DNA from: Hepsetus odoe
Taxonomy: Eukaryota; Chordata; Actinopteri; Characiformes; Hepsetidae
Length of the DNA stretch: 64,000 nt
NCBI GenBank assembly: GCA_017165825.1
Contig: CM029378.1
Location: 15,024,748 to 15,088,747 of the forward strand
Reading direction: 5' to 3'
Translations under genes and position numbers: made by a program
The notes under the pieces: model-generated
The model's database searches: none
What the model was told of the DNA's origin: nothing
Seen by the model: the letters and a program-made list of their open reading frames with translations, nothing else
Shown: piece by piece, positions 24,667 to 37,943 of the stretch
Layout of the letters: the number at the start of each line of letters is the position of its first letter
Numbering within the stretch: position 1 is the first letter of the stretch

Positions 24667-25353
24667 AATCTGAACTACACAATTCAGCCAGACCACTTGC
24701 CAAGGGTCAAAGAGGACCGAAATGTACCGTTTTGAGTTTCAACATGTTTTTATGAGAGAGGTCTTGCAGAAAAGGACTTACAGAAGGCCAACATTACTGT
24801 AACTGCTCAAGCTTTGGCTTTGATTCGGCACAGAGAACACAAGACTTTCATATGTTTTATATGCTAACTGAGAAGAAATTGAGAATCAGAGCTTAGGTTT
24901 TGTTGCATCGTGGGGCAGTCAAACTTCTGAACCCTGGAAGTGAAGGATCTGCTAGGCTGCAGAAGTCAAAACACCCAAAACACAGAACGCATAGCTCACT
25001 GCACACTCCAGAGAGAATATAAACTCTCCAAGCAGATGCTTTGTGTGTGTGTTTGCATCTGTCTGTTTTCCATAAATCTTTTTAGGCAAAAATGTTCTGA
25101 CTACATGGACAAATAGAAAATAACATGACTAACCTCAAATGTTAAGGACAACAGAATGGTTCTAACCTTGTTAAGTAGCTTTCCCAAGAATGTCATGGTT
25201 AGGTTACGGTTCACTGATAAAATATTTAATGTAAGTTTTTTTTTCTCTGTTTTCATTAAATGTTTGCATGTTGCTGTTTTTCAAATGGTGTAAATTAACA
25301 TTAGTTATATATATCCACTGCTTTCCTTTATGACATAATTTTAAATAAGAGGC

Positions 25354-25356
<3 letters not shown>

Positions 25357-25417
<61 letters not shown>
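25357..25417. repeat. (AG)n microsatellite
   Basis: Pure AG run of about 61 bp. Confidence 0.97.
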
Positions 25418-25419
<2 letters not shown>

Positions 25420-26724
25420 CTGATAAATCCTTCAGTGCTTCCTGACCGTTCTCTTTGCAAGTGGACACTATCTGGAAGAATTGTGGAGTAGCTCTCAAAT
25501 CATGGAGCAATACCCAGGCACCACAGCCAAGCCAAACATTGTGTGTGTGCAGTTGGGTTGGGGGGGGGGGGTTTGTATATTTGCAGCCAACATAAAACAG
25601 TGCAAGACTCTACTCAATCCCACTGTGTCTTCAATTAGATATGCTTCTCTTCGAAGTCAAACATAATGCTCTGTGTCCAGAACATCATAAGCTCTGGCTC
25701 AGGTGCTCATGTTTCATTGTCTGCGAGCCCTTTGAATCTGTGCCACTGACTTGGAGTGCAGAACACATTTACAATGCCAAACAGTTACAGAGAATTAATG
25801 GACCCTGATGTGTTTCCTTTTATTCATAAAACTTTTATTCAGCCAGCTTTTTTTTTTTTTTTTTTTTTGGCCAAAATTTTAGGACTGTTGGCGTTTACCT
25901 GACATTTAGAGGAATCATTCAAAATGGTGCAGTAGTCACCAGAATGATCAGAATTATCAGACAGAATTATCACTATTTCAAATAATTTAAAATGGCCTGT
26001 TACATTGAGGTTTAGCCACCATACCTGCAAATTAAACCTTCATTTCTGGATGCAATGCTACACCTCCCTCTACTGGATATTTATATAAGCACAGTGTTTG
26101 CCTTCTAATATTCCCTTCTTTCTCATGTAAAGTCTTTACTGTTATCTTCTATGTGTTTATGCCACATTACAGAGATTAATCCTGCAATTATCAGGAAAGC
26201 AGCCCTTTCACAATGAATTCTTACGCAGAGTATTAAAGCATGCATCTTTCATAAATTCATAAACAGGGCATTTTCTTTAGGATCATATTTAATAAAGATC
26301 AACAGCAGGGGAATAAAGCAGGGGAATAAAACCAGTTGCAGGTTTTTCCATTGTTTGTCAATGAAAAAATGGAAACTATTTTATGAATTTTGAACACTTA
26401 CAAGCTTAGAGATATTGTCCAGATGCGTGTACATTTGAAACTTGAGCACTTTGAAAATGAAAGGTTGTGGCTTCATATTCAAAAGCTTTAATTTTCTGGT
26501 ATGCAGTGTTTTCTCTACGTTTTGACTGGGTGTCAAAGCCCAGCCTTCAGGAATCAAGAATGAATGTACGGCATGATTTATTACTATACAGGCACAATTT
26601 CCTATACACCGCACCACTTCAGGAAGGGTGGAATCAAACAGAATCATAAATGTGTGGAACATATGATGGATAGTGTGACATGTACCGCACAGCTGTTAAA
26701 CTCAAGATCACACGAGTAGGAATT

Positions 26725-26790
26725 TAAAGGGATAGTTCAGCAAAATTGCCCACAATTTTTCATACCCTTAATGTAGTCAATCTGCCAAGT
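26725..26790 (+). mobile_element. teleost dispersed-repeat fragment
   Basis: TTAAAGGGATAGTTCAGCAA followed by AATTTTTCATACCCT resembles the end of a very common fish MITE-like repeat that begins AAAGGGATAGTTCACCCAAA. Only one end is visible. Assigned from memory of the motif. Confidence 0.45.
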
Positions 26791-29433
26791 CTCTGCTCCT
26801 CATGTGAATCCTGGGAGAGTATGATCAGAAATGCCAACCATGAAAAAAGTGAAAGTGACAACTAAGGAAAGATGTCCTTAGATCAGCAAGGTGGCATGTT
26901 TTTGTCATTATCAGTAATTTGGTCATGATGTCATACATGTGGCCCATCTGTGTTGGGCTCCAGAACTACTTTATGACTGCTTTACACTCTGTGTGTAAGA
27001 TTTCCCTAATCTGCTTGACCGCTCATCACTTATTCCTGCAGTTTGGTCAAGACCCATCAGGGATTGTGTTTATTCACTGTATTGTTAGCTTCATGGATTA
27101 AAAAGTCTAATGCACGGATACGCAGAGCACGGTTATGCTCCCAGTTGTAGTGGCTGTGTCAGAGCCTTGTTTTTATACTCCCCCATGTCTGAGGGCGACC
27201 TAAATTACACCACCCAAGAACTGTTTTCACAAGAACATCTGTCTTCAGTTTAAGCCATACTGGCCAAAGTCATTTCTATCATTATTCATAGACAATGAGT
27301 GACCCTCACTTTTTTATTTGACTCCATAACATTACATCATATTTATTTATATTGCACTGAAACATACCATACTGAGAGCAATAATCATTCCGCGGCATTC
27401 ACAGGGCTCATACTGAATCCGACAGTTTCCCTTGTATAAGGCAGGGATTTTGGCACCTGTTGGCCAGAACAGAAATCATGTTTAAATTTGTCCCCGGTCA
27501 CTCATTTGTCACACCATAATAAAACCACAGGTGCAGTACTACAGCTTGCCACTGGTGGATGCTCTATGACTTCACTTCACATCACATGCTCATTCAAGCA
27601 TACATTCCTCTCAGAACCAGAATCTGAAAGCTGTTTCTCCATTCACATTCATGGGAATATTTCAGTTATGGGACAGCCAACTCAACAAAATTTGTGATCC
27701 TGCCTTAAAAATAAATGCAGATTTTTGCAGATATTATTGGCTTGTGAGGCCTAATCTGAGAAAACTAATAAATGCCAGTCAATAATCAAACTTTGCTGCC
27801 AGTAATTTGCTAATCATCATTGTTGGCATCCTCAAATAATGCTTTTGAAAATGCTTTGTTTTCTTTTACTCATCTAGCTAACAAAATTCAAAGAGAATCA
27901 TACACTCTTAATCATAATTTATAATCATCCATAATGCTATGCAAAATCAAGTAATAGTTGAATTCAGCTTCAAGAAGCAACTTTTAAACTCCCAACATTC
28001 TTTAAAATATTGACTATATTAGAGCTGTACTGGAAAAATTTGTAATTTAGTTTTTTTTTCCCCAAATGTAAGCCCTTTCCAGAGGACATATATGTATTAT
28101 TTAATGCACAGTTGCTGTTTATTTTCCCAATTTACTACATCAATAGAAACCTTGCACAAAATAAGCAGACATATTTGCTACCTATAGAGGACGTTTTAAC
28201 TTTTTTCCCTTGAAATATCGCAACAAAACATTGAATCTCAATGGGGGTGTCCAGAGGGGTCTAAATGTAGTGGGTTTATATGTGTAATACACTGAATCTG
28301 CAAGAAGAAAGTTCATAAGTTGTGTTCTCTGTGATGGGATCACAGTGTGTAGTGAGAAGTGTGCAGTTAGGCCATGGCCTGCTTGTGTTCATGCACCACT
28401 CTCTCCTGTGCATCGTTATATACATGTTTGGACATCTTTTCCAGAGTGCTCTCATTGTTTCAGTGCCTCCGAGACGTTTTCCTTCACACAGGAGTACAGT
28501 TTCAAACGTTTGCCTCAGTAAACACACGTCTGTAAAACAGCTAGCGGCCGGGACTAATGCATGGAAGACCAGTTACGTGGACCCCGTAGAGAGTATGTAA
28601 AAGTCTGTGTGTGCAATAAGAGGTGATGGGTAGGTGTATGTGAGACTGCATTTTTGCAGTCTCTGCATTTTTGGGAACACCTTGTTTTCATGTGTTTAAA
28701 GAATATTTGATTTTTAGTAATGAAACAAATATTAATAGTAATATTATCAATGATTTGTGTATATTTTATACCGAGTTTCATGTTAATCATAGTGTCTGAC
28801 TTGCATGTATGAACCTAAAGTTTACCTGAAAAAAACAAATTTCTTTTCCAAAATACTAATATATAAATTTTTAAAGTTAAACGAGATTTAATAATTAAAA
28901 AAATGTGTGGACTGACAGGCAAGAAAATAGTGTAGACACTTTCTTCATATTTTGCATCCAAGGCAAAAAAAAACTCCTCAAAACTATTGAGGAATAGTTT
29001 TCCAGGATTCCTGACAAAGTTTTTGACTCTTGTTTTCAGTCCAGTCTTTGTATCTGACCAGTTTCAGAGGGTTGTTTTTGTTTAAGACACACAGTGACCT
29101 ACGTATGAATCATTCATATAAAACAGTCATCTAACTTAAGACATGAAGCAGCAAAGAAACGAGTATAAATGAATACAGATGATCAGGATGGTGATTTGTA
29201 AACAAGTGATGCTGAATACTGAGTTGTTGGAACCCCTTTATCTAGACACCTTTTATCTTTATGCACTTTGTATCCTGTTGCATTAGGTCATTTGTTCCCA
29301 TTTCATTAAATTAATTAAATATTTCTCCCTTTGCTAAAGACAGACAATTTGACAGGCATAAATTAGTATTTTGGCCCCAACAGGGTGATTCCCTAGCAAA
29401 ATAAGTGATGGGTGGCTCAAGACTTTTGTACAG

Positions 29434-29436
<3 letters not shown>

Positions 29437-29498
<62 letters not shown>

Positions 29499-29500
29499 TG
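29437..29500. repeat. (TG)n microsatellite
   Basis: TG run of about 64 bp, pure except for one GAG step near its end. Confidence 0.97.
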
Positions 29501-29786
29501 TATTGACAGGGAGACAGAGTACAAAATATTGCAAAATATCCTACATATTGGAAGTTAATGTGCAGAAATCATTATTTGAGTATTTAATTTATCATGGCAA
29601 ATTCCTTCATAGTGGTATTAAACATTTGTTTGTATAATTGAGAGTGAAGTTAAATTAAAATGAACCTTCTTATTTTTTTGGAAGAAATTCTTTATGCAGA
29701 TCATTTATCTTCAAAACAATAAAAATACACATTTAATGTAAGTTCAGTCTGAATGTATGTGCCCATTTATCCAAACATTTGAATAA

Positions 29787-29790
29787 GTGT

Positions 29791-29826
<36 letters not shown>
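29787..29826. repeat. (TG)n microsatellite
   Basis: TG run of 40 bp with one TTT interruption. Confidence 0.95.
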
Positions 29827-29828
<2 letters not shown>

Positions 29829-30901
29829 GTAGTCATATTTATGTGTAAAGTACTGAGAGATGGCAGTTTGTGCAGTTAGTTGTGCCCTGCATGTATGTGT
29901 GCTGTCTGGCCGCAGAGTGATCTGGCCCTCCCTCTCTACATGCTGCTGTGAGTGCAGTGCCTCAGGTCAGCCCCCTCTCACTCAACCATGTCTAACAAGT
30001 GGGGGGGCGAGGCTCTGCTCCTGAAAGAAAACAGGACGTCCCCATAGTCTATCACCTGACTGACAGCTCCCACATACAAGCCACCCAAACTTCCAGTCGT
30101 TCACATTTTTCCTCAAACTATTGCTCTCTCTCTATGCTCGCTTGCGCAGCCTCTCTCAGACATCTTTAACATCCTTTCACAACCATCTCCTTTTTCTTAC
30201 CAAATGCCTCATCTCCAGCCTCCTCTGCATTTTCTGTCTTCCACTCCACCCTCATTCCTCATATCTCATTCAGTGTTTTATTTACCGTGCCCAGTCGTGT
30301 AATGGTCTGCTTCTTTCTTTCTGCCAGCTTTTTGTAGACACATTGATAACGTTACCACAGATTTGTGTGTATATTTTTAATGTGCTGTTTCTAATGCGAA
30401 GGATGATGATGATCAGCGGTTTGTTTGGGGTGTGTGGGTGTGGGCATGCCTGTGTTTATGCTGTGTGTGTGTGTGTATGTTTCAGGCCTTGCTTCACTCC
30501 GATGGACGAGACTCCCCTGTTCTTTGGCCTTGTACCCTCTGTGTTGTGCTCCTTAAAAGTAAACAGTCTGCACCATAGGAATGTTATCCCAAAGCCACTA
30601 ATTTGCCTTGATTACATTAATATTTTTCAACTGAAATTGCCCTTTTCCCCTTCCTATTGCTGTTGTTTGTTTTCTTCCCTCTCGCCCCTTCTCCTCCTCC
30701 TGCCCTTCCATAGCGTTCTCTATTAGGGCACAATTAGGGGTGATTAGCTGGCAGACGGATGCCCTGCAGTTCCGCTGTGAATGTGAGCTGAGGGCAAGTG
30801 AGATGTGGGCAAGAGAATAAATCTCTTGAGGCCTGAGGGGGGGGCTAGGCAGCAGTTTAAGACTTAGTAATTGCATCAGCAAAAAAAAACTCCCCTTCTA
30901 A

Positions 30902-30985
30902 GGATTAAGCCTAGGCCTAAACTAAATGGGATCTGGATGGTTAAATACTGTTGGCATTGCAATAGTCCAAGACTAGGCTTAATCC
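30902..30985. mobile_element. MITE-like element with terminal inverted repeats
   Basis: The left end GGATTAAGCCTAG (30902-30914) is the exact reverse complement of CTAGGCTTAATCC (30973-30985), about 58 bp apart. Sequence similar to this, with GGCTTAATCC and CAGGAAATTGGCCC flanks, is dispersed in fish genomes. The true boundaries may lie somewhat outside these coordinates. It has no coding capacity. Confidence 0.6.
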
Positions 30986-32305
30986 ATGTCCAGGAAATTG
31001 GCCCAGAGTGTAAGAGAAAGAATAGGGGAGCAATTGTCGGTTCTTCTCTGATTCCTTGACTGCTGCCTTGTACTTTTAGCCTGACTCCATCCCACAGGGG
31101 TCGTACATTAAGTTGAGACACATTTTCCTTAAAGTCTCCAACTAAATCCTCCATCAATTCCAGTAAATGATTTCAGTGAGAGAGACATGTTTCTGGCTCC
31201 TTCTGGTCACTTTTGTGCATTTTTTATTTTTTTTTTTTTTTTGGTTCTGTCCTTTGTCAGGTCCATTGGATCTCAGCTTTTTCATGTGTGTACTACTAAC
31301 CAATCATGGGCTTCCTTGGAGATCAGCCTCCCACACAGTTGTTGCATTTTTGAATATTTTTCCTAACCCACGATGAGTCCCATAAACTATAATGGCTATT
31401 TATGTGCAATGAAACCTCTGGCCTGTGAAACTTTAAAACAGGTGTTTGTCTGTTTCCTGTATGGTGTTCAGTCACTGGTCCGGGGCGTATAACCACACAC
31501 TCTCTGTGTTTTCACCTCGATTGCATTACCATGCATAGTCGTTTTTACTCCACCATTACCGAGCTGCAGGTGGTTCCTCCATCCACAGCAGTGTTTATGT
31601 TGCGATGTATTTTATCCACTGATGATATGCACAGGCATGGCATGGGCAGTTAAATCTGTCACTGTCACTAAGCACAAGTAAGTGAGTGTGAGGCATTTAG
31701 CATGAAAGTATATTACATTGCCGTAAAAACTGCTCAAAGTGCTGCAAAGTGCTGCAGTCACGGCAGATGAGGAGTTCCTCACTGTCAGCTAGCATCGCAT
31801 AGCAGATGCATCTTGCTTTCAACTCAGCCAACTTGAGTATCACTGAGCAGCTTCTTCTTACACACCCGCTTGAGTGTTCACTTTGTCTTTGAGGATCTGG
31901 GTCAGGCCTGGGTGAGGGTGGGGAAGAGAGGAGAGAGAGAGCGAGAGAGACACTGTGACACAACCATTCAGCGAAAAGAGGCAAAGTGCCAACAGAAACT
32001 GTGTTCATCCCTCTTGCTCATTCTTTCAGTTCATCATCATCTTTTCATTCCTCTTTTGCTCTCTCATGCACACTTTTTCACACATTTTCTTTCAGTTCTT
32101 CTCAGTGCATTTCTCTTTCTTCTTTTTATTTAATTTTATCCTCTGTCTCAGTTTATTCCCACTCTTCTTATTCTAATTTTGTCATTAGAATCATCTCTCA
32201 ATTCATATCTTTATTTATTTCCTCTCTTCATATCCCAATTTCTGATACTTTCTTTCTATTCACTTCCTCCTATCTGTCTCTCACTCTCTCCTTTCAGCAG
32301 TTCAG

Positions 32306-32308
<3 letters not shown>

Positions 32309-32351
<43 letters not shown>
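32309..32351. repeat. (CT)n microsatellite
   Basis: Pure CT run at the end of a 350-bp pyrimidine-rich stretch. Confidence 0.95.
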
Positions 32352-32353
<2 letters not shown>

Positions 32354-33866
32354 CAAACTCAAACAGATTTATTCAGTTTTAAAGCACACTGTGGATTAAA
32401 TTTAGCATTTTCATTAGTTGCAGGTAACTTCTGAAGATTGCTGAGTAACTACTCTGAAACTAAAATGTAATCTATGCAGTTATGATAATGAGAAAGTGAA
32501 GTGCGGGGCCACATAAAGACATTTTATGTCTTTCCATTCCATTCATGAACACACACACTATTAGACTCGGAGCTAGACTGTTTGTGCTGTATGTGTTAGA
32601 AGAAATGATTTATTAAATAAACAGTGCATTATTCGCTTCAGAGGCAATGGTAAATATTTGAAAAACAGCATGGTACCCCCTCTGCTCTTCAGCATGTTTC
32701 TAATGACCATTCCAGACCAACAGCGCTGCTGGCAACAGCCCAAACCCTTAGCTAATGAAATAAATCTTTCATTCTCCAATTATTTCAACAAAGATACTGT
32801 ATCATTCAGCTCTTCCCTTGGCTTTCAGGGACTCATGGGTTAAACAGCAAATTCTTCACAGCTTATTTTATTTTTAGGGCAGACAACACACTTTTCTGAG
32901 TGGTGGATTTGCTGTTAATACAGACTGTGTTTGTTCTGCTCTACCACAATAATTACAAAAAACATAAATAAATGTTAAAGCATAGAAGAACAGGTTCCAT
33001 TCCCCTTCGTGTCCATGAAACCCAGCCACAGCATCTGTTTCTCCACCTCCACCACCAGCCTAATAACTTAGCTGCCATAGCTTCTCAGTTTAGGCTCTTT
33101 TAGTTGGTTGTGTTAGAAATCAAGCTAGAACCTTGTGCTTGTTTTAGTAACAAATAACCCTGAGAAAGTTTTATTGATGGCAATTCTGGCTGTATAACTA
33201 AAAGTAGCCTACCCTTCTAAGCTTTGAGAGAGAAAAAGAAGACAGTAACAGACACATACAGAGAGTGAAATAGAGAGGAAAATATAATTCATACACTCAA
33301 ACAGGAAAGATACTTCAAAAGAACAATACACTCTTCAGTGCTTTCTGATCTTAAACTGAAATAACACATGAGCAGAATAGCTGACAACAATAAAAACGAG
33401 AAGACTGAGGAAATAATAACGTACAGGCTCAATGATCACAGTTTGGACACTGAACACAAACCCGATGTAGACTGCACTATTACTGTGACCTGGCAGTGGG
33501 GGAGAGGGTGAAAGCGAGTCCAAATTACAGCTTAATGAGGAATGTGTTATTTAAGAAGGTGAGATTCTTCTGTACAGCAGGAACACAGATCATCTACAAA
33601 TTTAATTTATATTAGGAGAATGAGAAGTTGACTGATGACGCACAAAAACAGATGTTTGTCAGCCTGTTGCAACTTGAAAAACATACAGTATTGTTGATAG
33701 TAATTACTTTTTATATTCCTCTATTTATTCATTTTCCCCTAAATTATAATTTTACATTGAAATAAAGCATATGTAAATAGCAATGTCCATCTTTATGTTT
33801 TGTCGAAAATGCATCTTGGCGTTCCACAAAAGCAAGTTTGGACTTGAACTGAAGGGAACTGAACTG

Positions 33867-34017
<151 letters not shown>

Positions 34018-36166
34018 CATGAGGCAATTCAATAAGAAATGCTAATGAATGGTAAAGGTGCCCAACAAACGTTTGATGAAGAACATCATGCTTCACTCTG
34101 GACCCAGTCTGACAGGTGCAGCAAACCATTTTGATGATTACAATCACTGAAAGAGATTAGAAATTGGCAAGTGGTGAAGTACACGCATTCAGCAGCTTCT
34201 TTATTCACTATGTAGAGTAGGTCTTGTTTCTACAAAATGAGCCTCATTAAAAATAATGGTTTTGGATGTGGTCTTTCCAACACACTTTGTTTAATTTAAT
34301 CAGCTTAACTCATTAGATTAAACATAACAAAACTAAAAGCTTTACATTTAATTTCTCAGGAGATCAGAAAGCTTTTTTCCAAATACTTTGACTTGCGAAT
34401 CTACATGGTGATCTGTATATTTGGTCTCTTGCTCCTTTTCCGGGCATGCGTGTGCTCTGCGTGTGGAGGTACATTCAGAGCTTTCTGCAGGGAATTGGCC
34501 CGCTCAGCTCAATTCGTGCCGCTCCTATCTCTTCCAGCTCCCTATCTTTACTGGCATAATTGCAAACTTCCAGTCACGCTGTTTACATAGAAAAAAGTAC
34601 TTTTTAATCCTCTTCACCCACACTCCCTCCTCATCACCCTGTTCATTAACACAAACAGGGGAGTTCATCTAATAATCATGGCCTTCATGGTCATAAAACT
34701 TTCAAGGATTTCATAAAGACTTGCTGTCTTCTTGGAGATACAGTATCAGACAACCTGAAAACAAACACTCTCTGTGTGATGTCTTGTCATGTTTTTTATG
34801 CTTTTTAAATGTTTATTTCCATGATAAACACACACAACCCTGGAGCCTTTCTCTGAAGTTCAGTTAAGTAGGACTTAGCTGCATGGAAAATGCACATTGA
34901 CACTCAGATTGGCTTTGGATGCCTTTGAAAATCTAAGGAAAGTGAAAGATCGGTGATCAATTCTTCCCAATTCCTGTCCAACCCACAGCTTACTTTCTTC
35001 CAAAAAAATCTGTTGAGCCAACCCTACAACCCTCAATGGTCTGCATTTAAGAAGCAAAACAAGTCAGCCACATTATACATTATGGTTAACCAATACTTTA
35101 CCACTTCAAAGAGACCTCCAGAAAAGCAGTTTATGTTGAATTGCTCACAAGGACCACTCACACTGTGGATGTATGGACTGACTATGCTGAAGAGAATGTG
35201 ATCTTAAACCTGACCCCAGTGTCTACTGAGGTTTCTGGGTAGCCTGCTGGGCTCTCAGTTTTATATAGTATTACACCACGATTTTGTCTGACATTGTATT
35301 TAGCACTATTTACATGGGCATTTTTAAACTCACACTTCATCGGTTGTGGTGACTCCTAGGAGTGGTAACACACACTATAAGAGTTATGGTTTATGTAAAG
35401 GATTGTATATTGGGCGAGGCTAACTAAACTTTCTAAACCTCTCTGCAATTCAGGCAAGTAGAAGAATCAGCTGGAAGTTACCCTTCTGTTTGTTGGGCTC
35501 ATCAGTTCTTCATTAAATTATGCTTCATGAGTTAAATCAGGTGTGCTTTTGGTGAATGGATCCACACAATCTCTAGTGGCTTTATGAAGATGGTATATAG
35601 GGAACATGTTAATTTCCACTTTGTGTTCATCGAATGCTGTTTGAAGTTTCTCAGTTCAGCTCCTTAAAGGACTATTAGGCTTCAAAGAGATCACAATCTT
35701 CTGTATGTTTTTGCAGTCCTTTTTGTTCTCTCCTTTCTGAAAATGTGAACATATTGCTCCAAGAATTTCATGGGCTAAACTGTGTTTACCTGTCACTGAA
35801 AATTCCATAGCTGACACTTTATGCACAAGAACCATATAAATAACATTAATAAAAAGCAAATCTTGGGAAAAGCCCATTGGAAATGGTTATTAATGAGACC
35901 AGGCATTCAAGTAGTCTAGATGTGGTCATGTGGGGGTGAGTATTTGCACATGTGGTAGAGATCTTTGTTTTTATTTTTGCGTCTGGCCTTTGTTCCTCCT
36001 AAGTATCTCTCCAAAACAAGTCACATGTCATCAGGATACATGTCATAAATAACAGAGCTTTTAAAACGGCAATTGACCATGACAATTAGCCTGTATTACA
36101 CCTTTAAATTAAAGTTTGTTATCAATTACATAAGAATAGTACATTGTTTGACTATAGCTCGCATTG

Positions 36167-36312
36167 GAATTCTGAGGTTATCCTAAGAAAAATAAGACAA
36201 CATGGCCATAACTGGAAGTTCGATCTGTTTAAGCTATTCACATAGCTTAAACAGATTGAACTTCCAGTTATGGCAGCATTGTCTTATTTTTCTTAGGATT
36301 ACCTCAGAATTC
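36167..36312. repeat. fold-back element: 70-bp inverted repeat with 6-bp loop
   Basis: Arms 36167-36236 and 36243-36312 are reverse complements over 70 bp with about six mismatches, separated by TTCACA. Both outer ends read GAATTCTGAGG. The pairing extends loosely outward by a few bases. There is no open frame or polymerase III box. It looks like a palindromic MITE or a recent inverted duplication; a long-hairpin RNA is possible if the region is transcribed. Confidence 0.95.
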
Positions 36313-36692
36313 AATACACATCAGTAAAGCACTTTTTATTAAACAACATACAGATAGAGCACTTGGTATATAAACTGTAAGCAGGCTAGTTTGTTGCTAG
36401 CAATAATTGCTTTTCTGTTGACTTTTGTGTTTTTTCACTTATCTCAAACATGCAGAATATTAAAATTATATCTCCAAGCTACTATTCCCATGTGACATCC
36501 AGCATATGGTATAATAATACACCTAGTTTAGATGCAATGGAAATAAATGATACATTTATTGTGGCAAATTCATGAGGGACACCAGGGCAGAGAGTACAAT
36601 AAATAAACAACCAAACGTTTTACCATACAGCAAATGAACAGCAACTGAAGCAAACGTAAAACATGACATAAAATCAAACAGACGGACGATCA

Positions 36693-36781
36693 CACCTAAG
36701 AACCATCTGGAATTTCCAGTCCACCTGATATGCATGTCTTGGGGTAACTGGGGAACCTAGAAGGAAACCACACAGACACAG
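36693..36781 (+). mobile_element. dispersed teleost repeat, partial copy 1
   Basis: Contains CCAGTCCACCTGATATGCAT, then GTCTTGGGG and AGGAAACCACACAGACAC, matching the middle of the copies at 53092-53345 and 62500-62757. Only about 90 bp are present. Confidence 0.55.
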
Positions 36782-37906
36782 ACAGCAATGGCAGGACATA
36801 ACAGCCACTTTTGTAGGTGCTCAATAATTTTAATGTTACATTTTAAATAGCATAATAAAACAGAATATTCTCTCTTTGGCTCTTCCTGTAATGTATTTTC
36901 CCAGATAACCTCAGTGGAAGAATTAAAATTTTTATAAATGAAAGGTAGTGGAACAGGAGCAGGCACTGCAAAGAGAAAATGCTCTGTGCAGTTATGCCAA
37001 CATGAAATGTTGCAAAGAGAAGGAGAAAATGAGCACAAATTGCAGTTTTTTTCCAGCATGCACATGGTGAAGTGAATTATAATGACGCCTGAACTGTCTG
37101 ACATTTTAACATGGAGAAAGGTTCTGACAGGGTTAAACAGGAGTGTGATGAGACCCAGCTGGAGCACTGGCAGATTCATAGCTGGGCTGATCTGAGCTTC
37201 ATCCAGAGGAAGAGGAGGAGAGAAGGTGGTTGTGCACTGGAGATACAGGTTTGGCTTCAGCAGTGGAACAGCTGAGCTCACTGCTTCTGGAGAGTATGAT
37301 TAGTCAAACTGAATATGCCTTGCCATAATCAGAGAAAGTGAGGGTGAGAGAAGAATAACGTGATGTGGGATCCGTCTGTCTGTCTGCCATTTGAAATTAA
37401 AGATGAAGTGATGTGTGACCCAGCACCATGGTTTCAAAGTTACACCCAAAACAAATAAACAAAGGGCTTGGGTGGTGAATGTGTGTGCGTGTGTATATGT
37501 GCATGCACATCGCTTGTGGGTACAAGGCCTTTGCACATCAGTGCAGGCGTGTGTACAGCGCACGCGTGGGAATGTGTGCACTTGTGTCTGTGTGTTTGAA
37601 AGCATGTGTTTGTGACTGTGTGAGAAAGAGTAGGAGTGTGTTTGGCTCTAGGAGCTAAAAAGAATCTCACGGCTTATTGTGTCATCTTGAGCTTTGATGG
37701 ATTTCCCCCACTGAAACTGAGAAGGAGTGAGTGAGAGAGAGAGGGAGAGAGAGAGAGAGACTAAGAAAGATAGAGTGAGCACAGTTCTGGGTATCTTCAG
37801 TGGTTGCAAATGCACAGACGATTCAAGTGGAACCTGCTCACCAAATACCTATCGCTCTACATCATGTTTCATAAGCTGAGGCTTAGCACCAGGGAAACTG
37901 AGGCAT

Positions 37907-37912
37907 ACACAC

Positions 37913-37943
<31 letters not shown>
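37907..37943. repeat. (CA)n/(CG)n compound microsatellite
   Basis: CA repeats around a central GCGCGCGC block (37921-37928), a potential Z-DNA-forming stretch. Confidence 0.95.

Larger units (their letters stand above)
19449..30890. other. long gene-free region
   Basis: Apart from the SINE at 20.2 kb, several microsatellites, a (TTTA)n run near 21819-21845, T homopolymers at 23146-23169 and 25848-25868, and a G10 run near 25560, I see no gene, RNA or named element. Open frames here are short and carry no family motif. A GC-richer patch at 24110-24340 stands out. Confidence 0.55.

Noticed and set aside
28642..28663. Perfect 9-bp stem with T4 loop (GAGACTGCA/TGCAGTCTC)
   Set aside because: Such short hairpins occur by chance in 64 kb; there is no evidence of an RNA gene or a conserved precursor.
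30121..30726. 201-codon open frame on the plus strand
   Set aside because: Leu/Ser/Cys-rich translation of pyrimidine-rich sequence, typical of composition bias; no domain.
36757..37281. 174-codon open frame on the minus strand
   Set aside because: No recognisable domain, no signal peptide, no splice partners; Cys- and Leu-rich content but no family spacing. A chance frame is the simplest reading, though a protein search would settle it.
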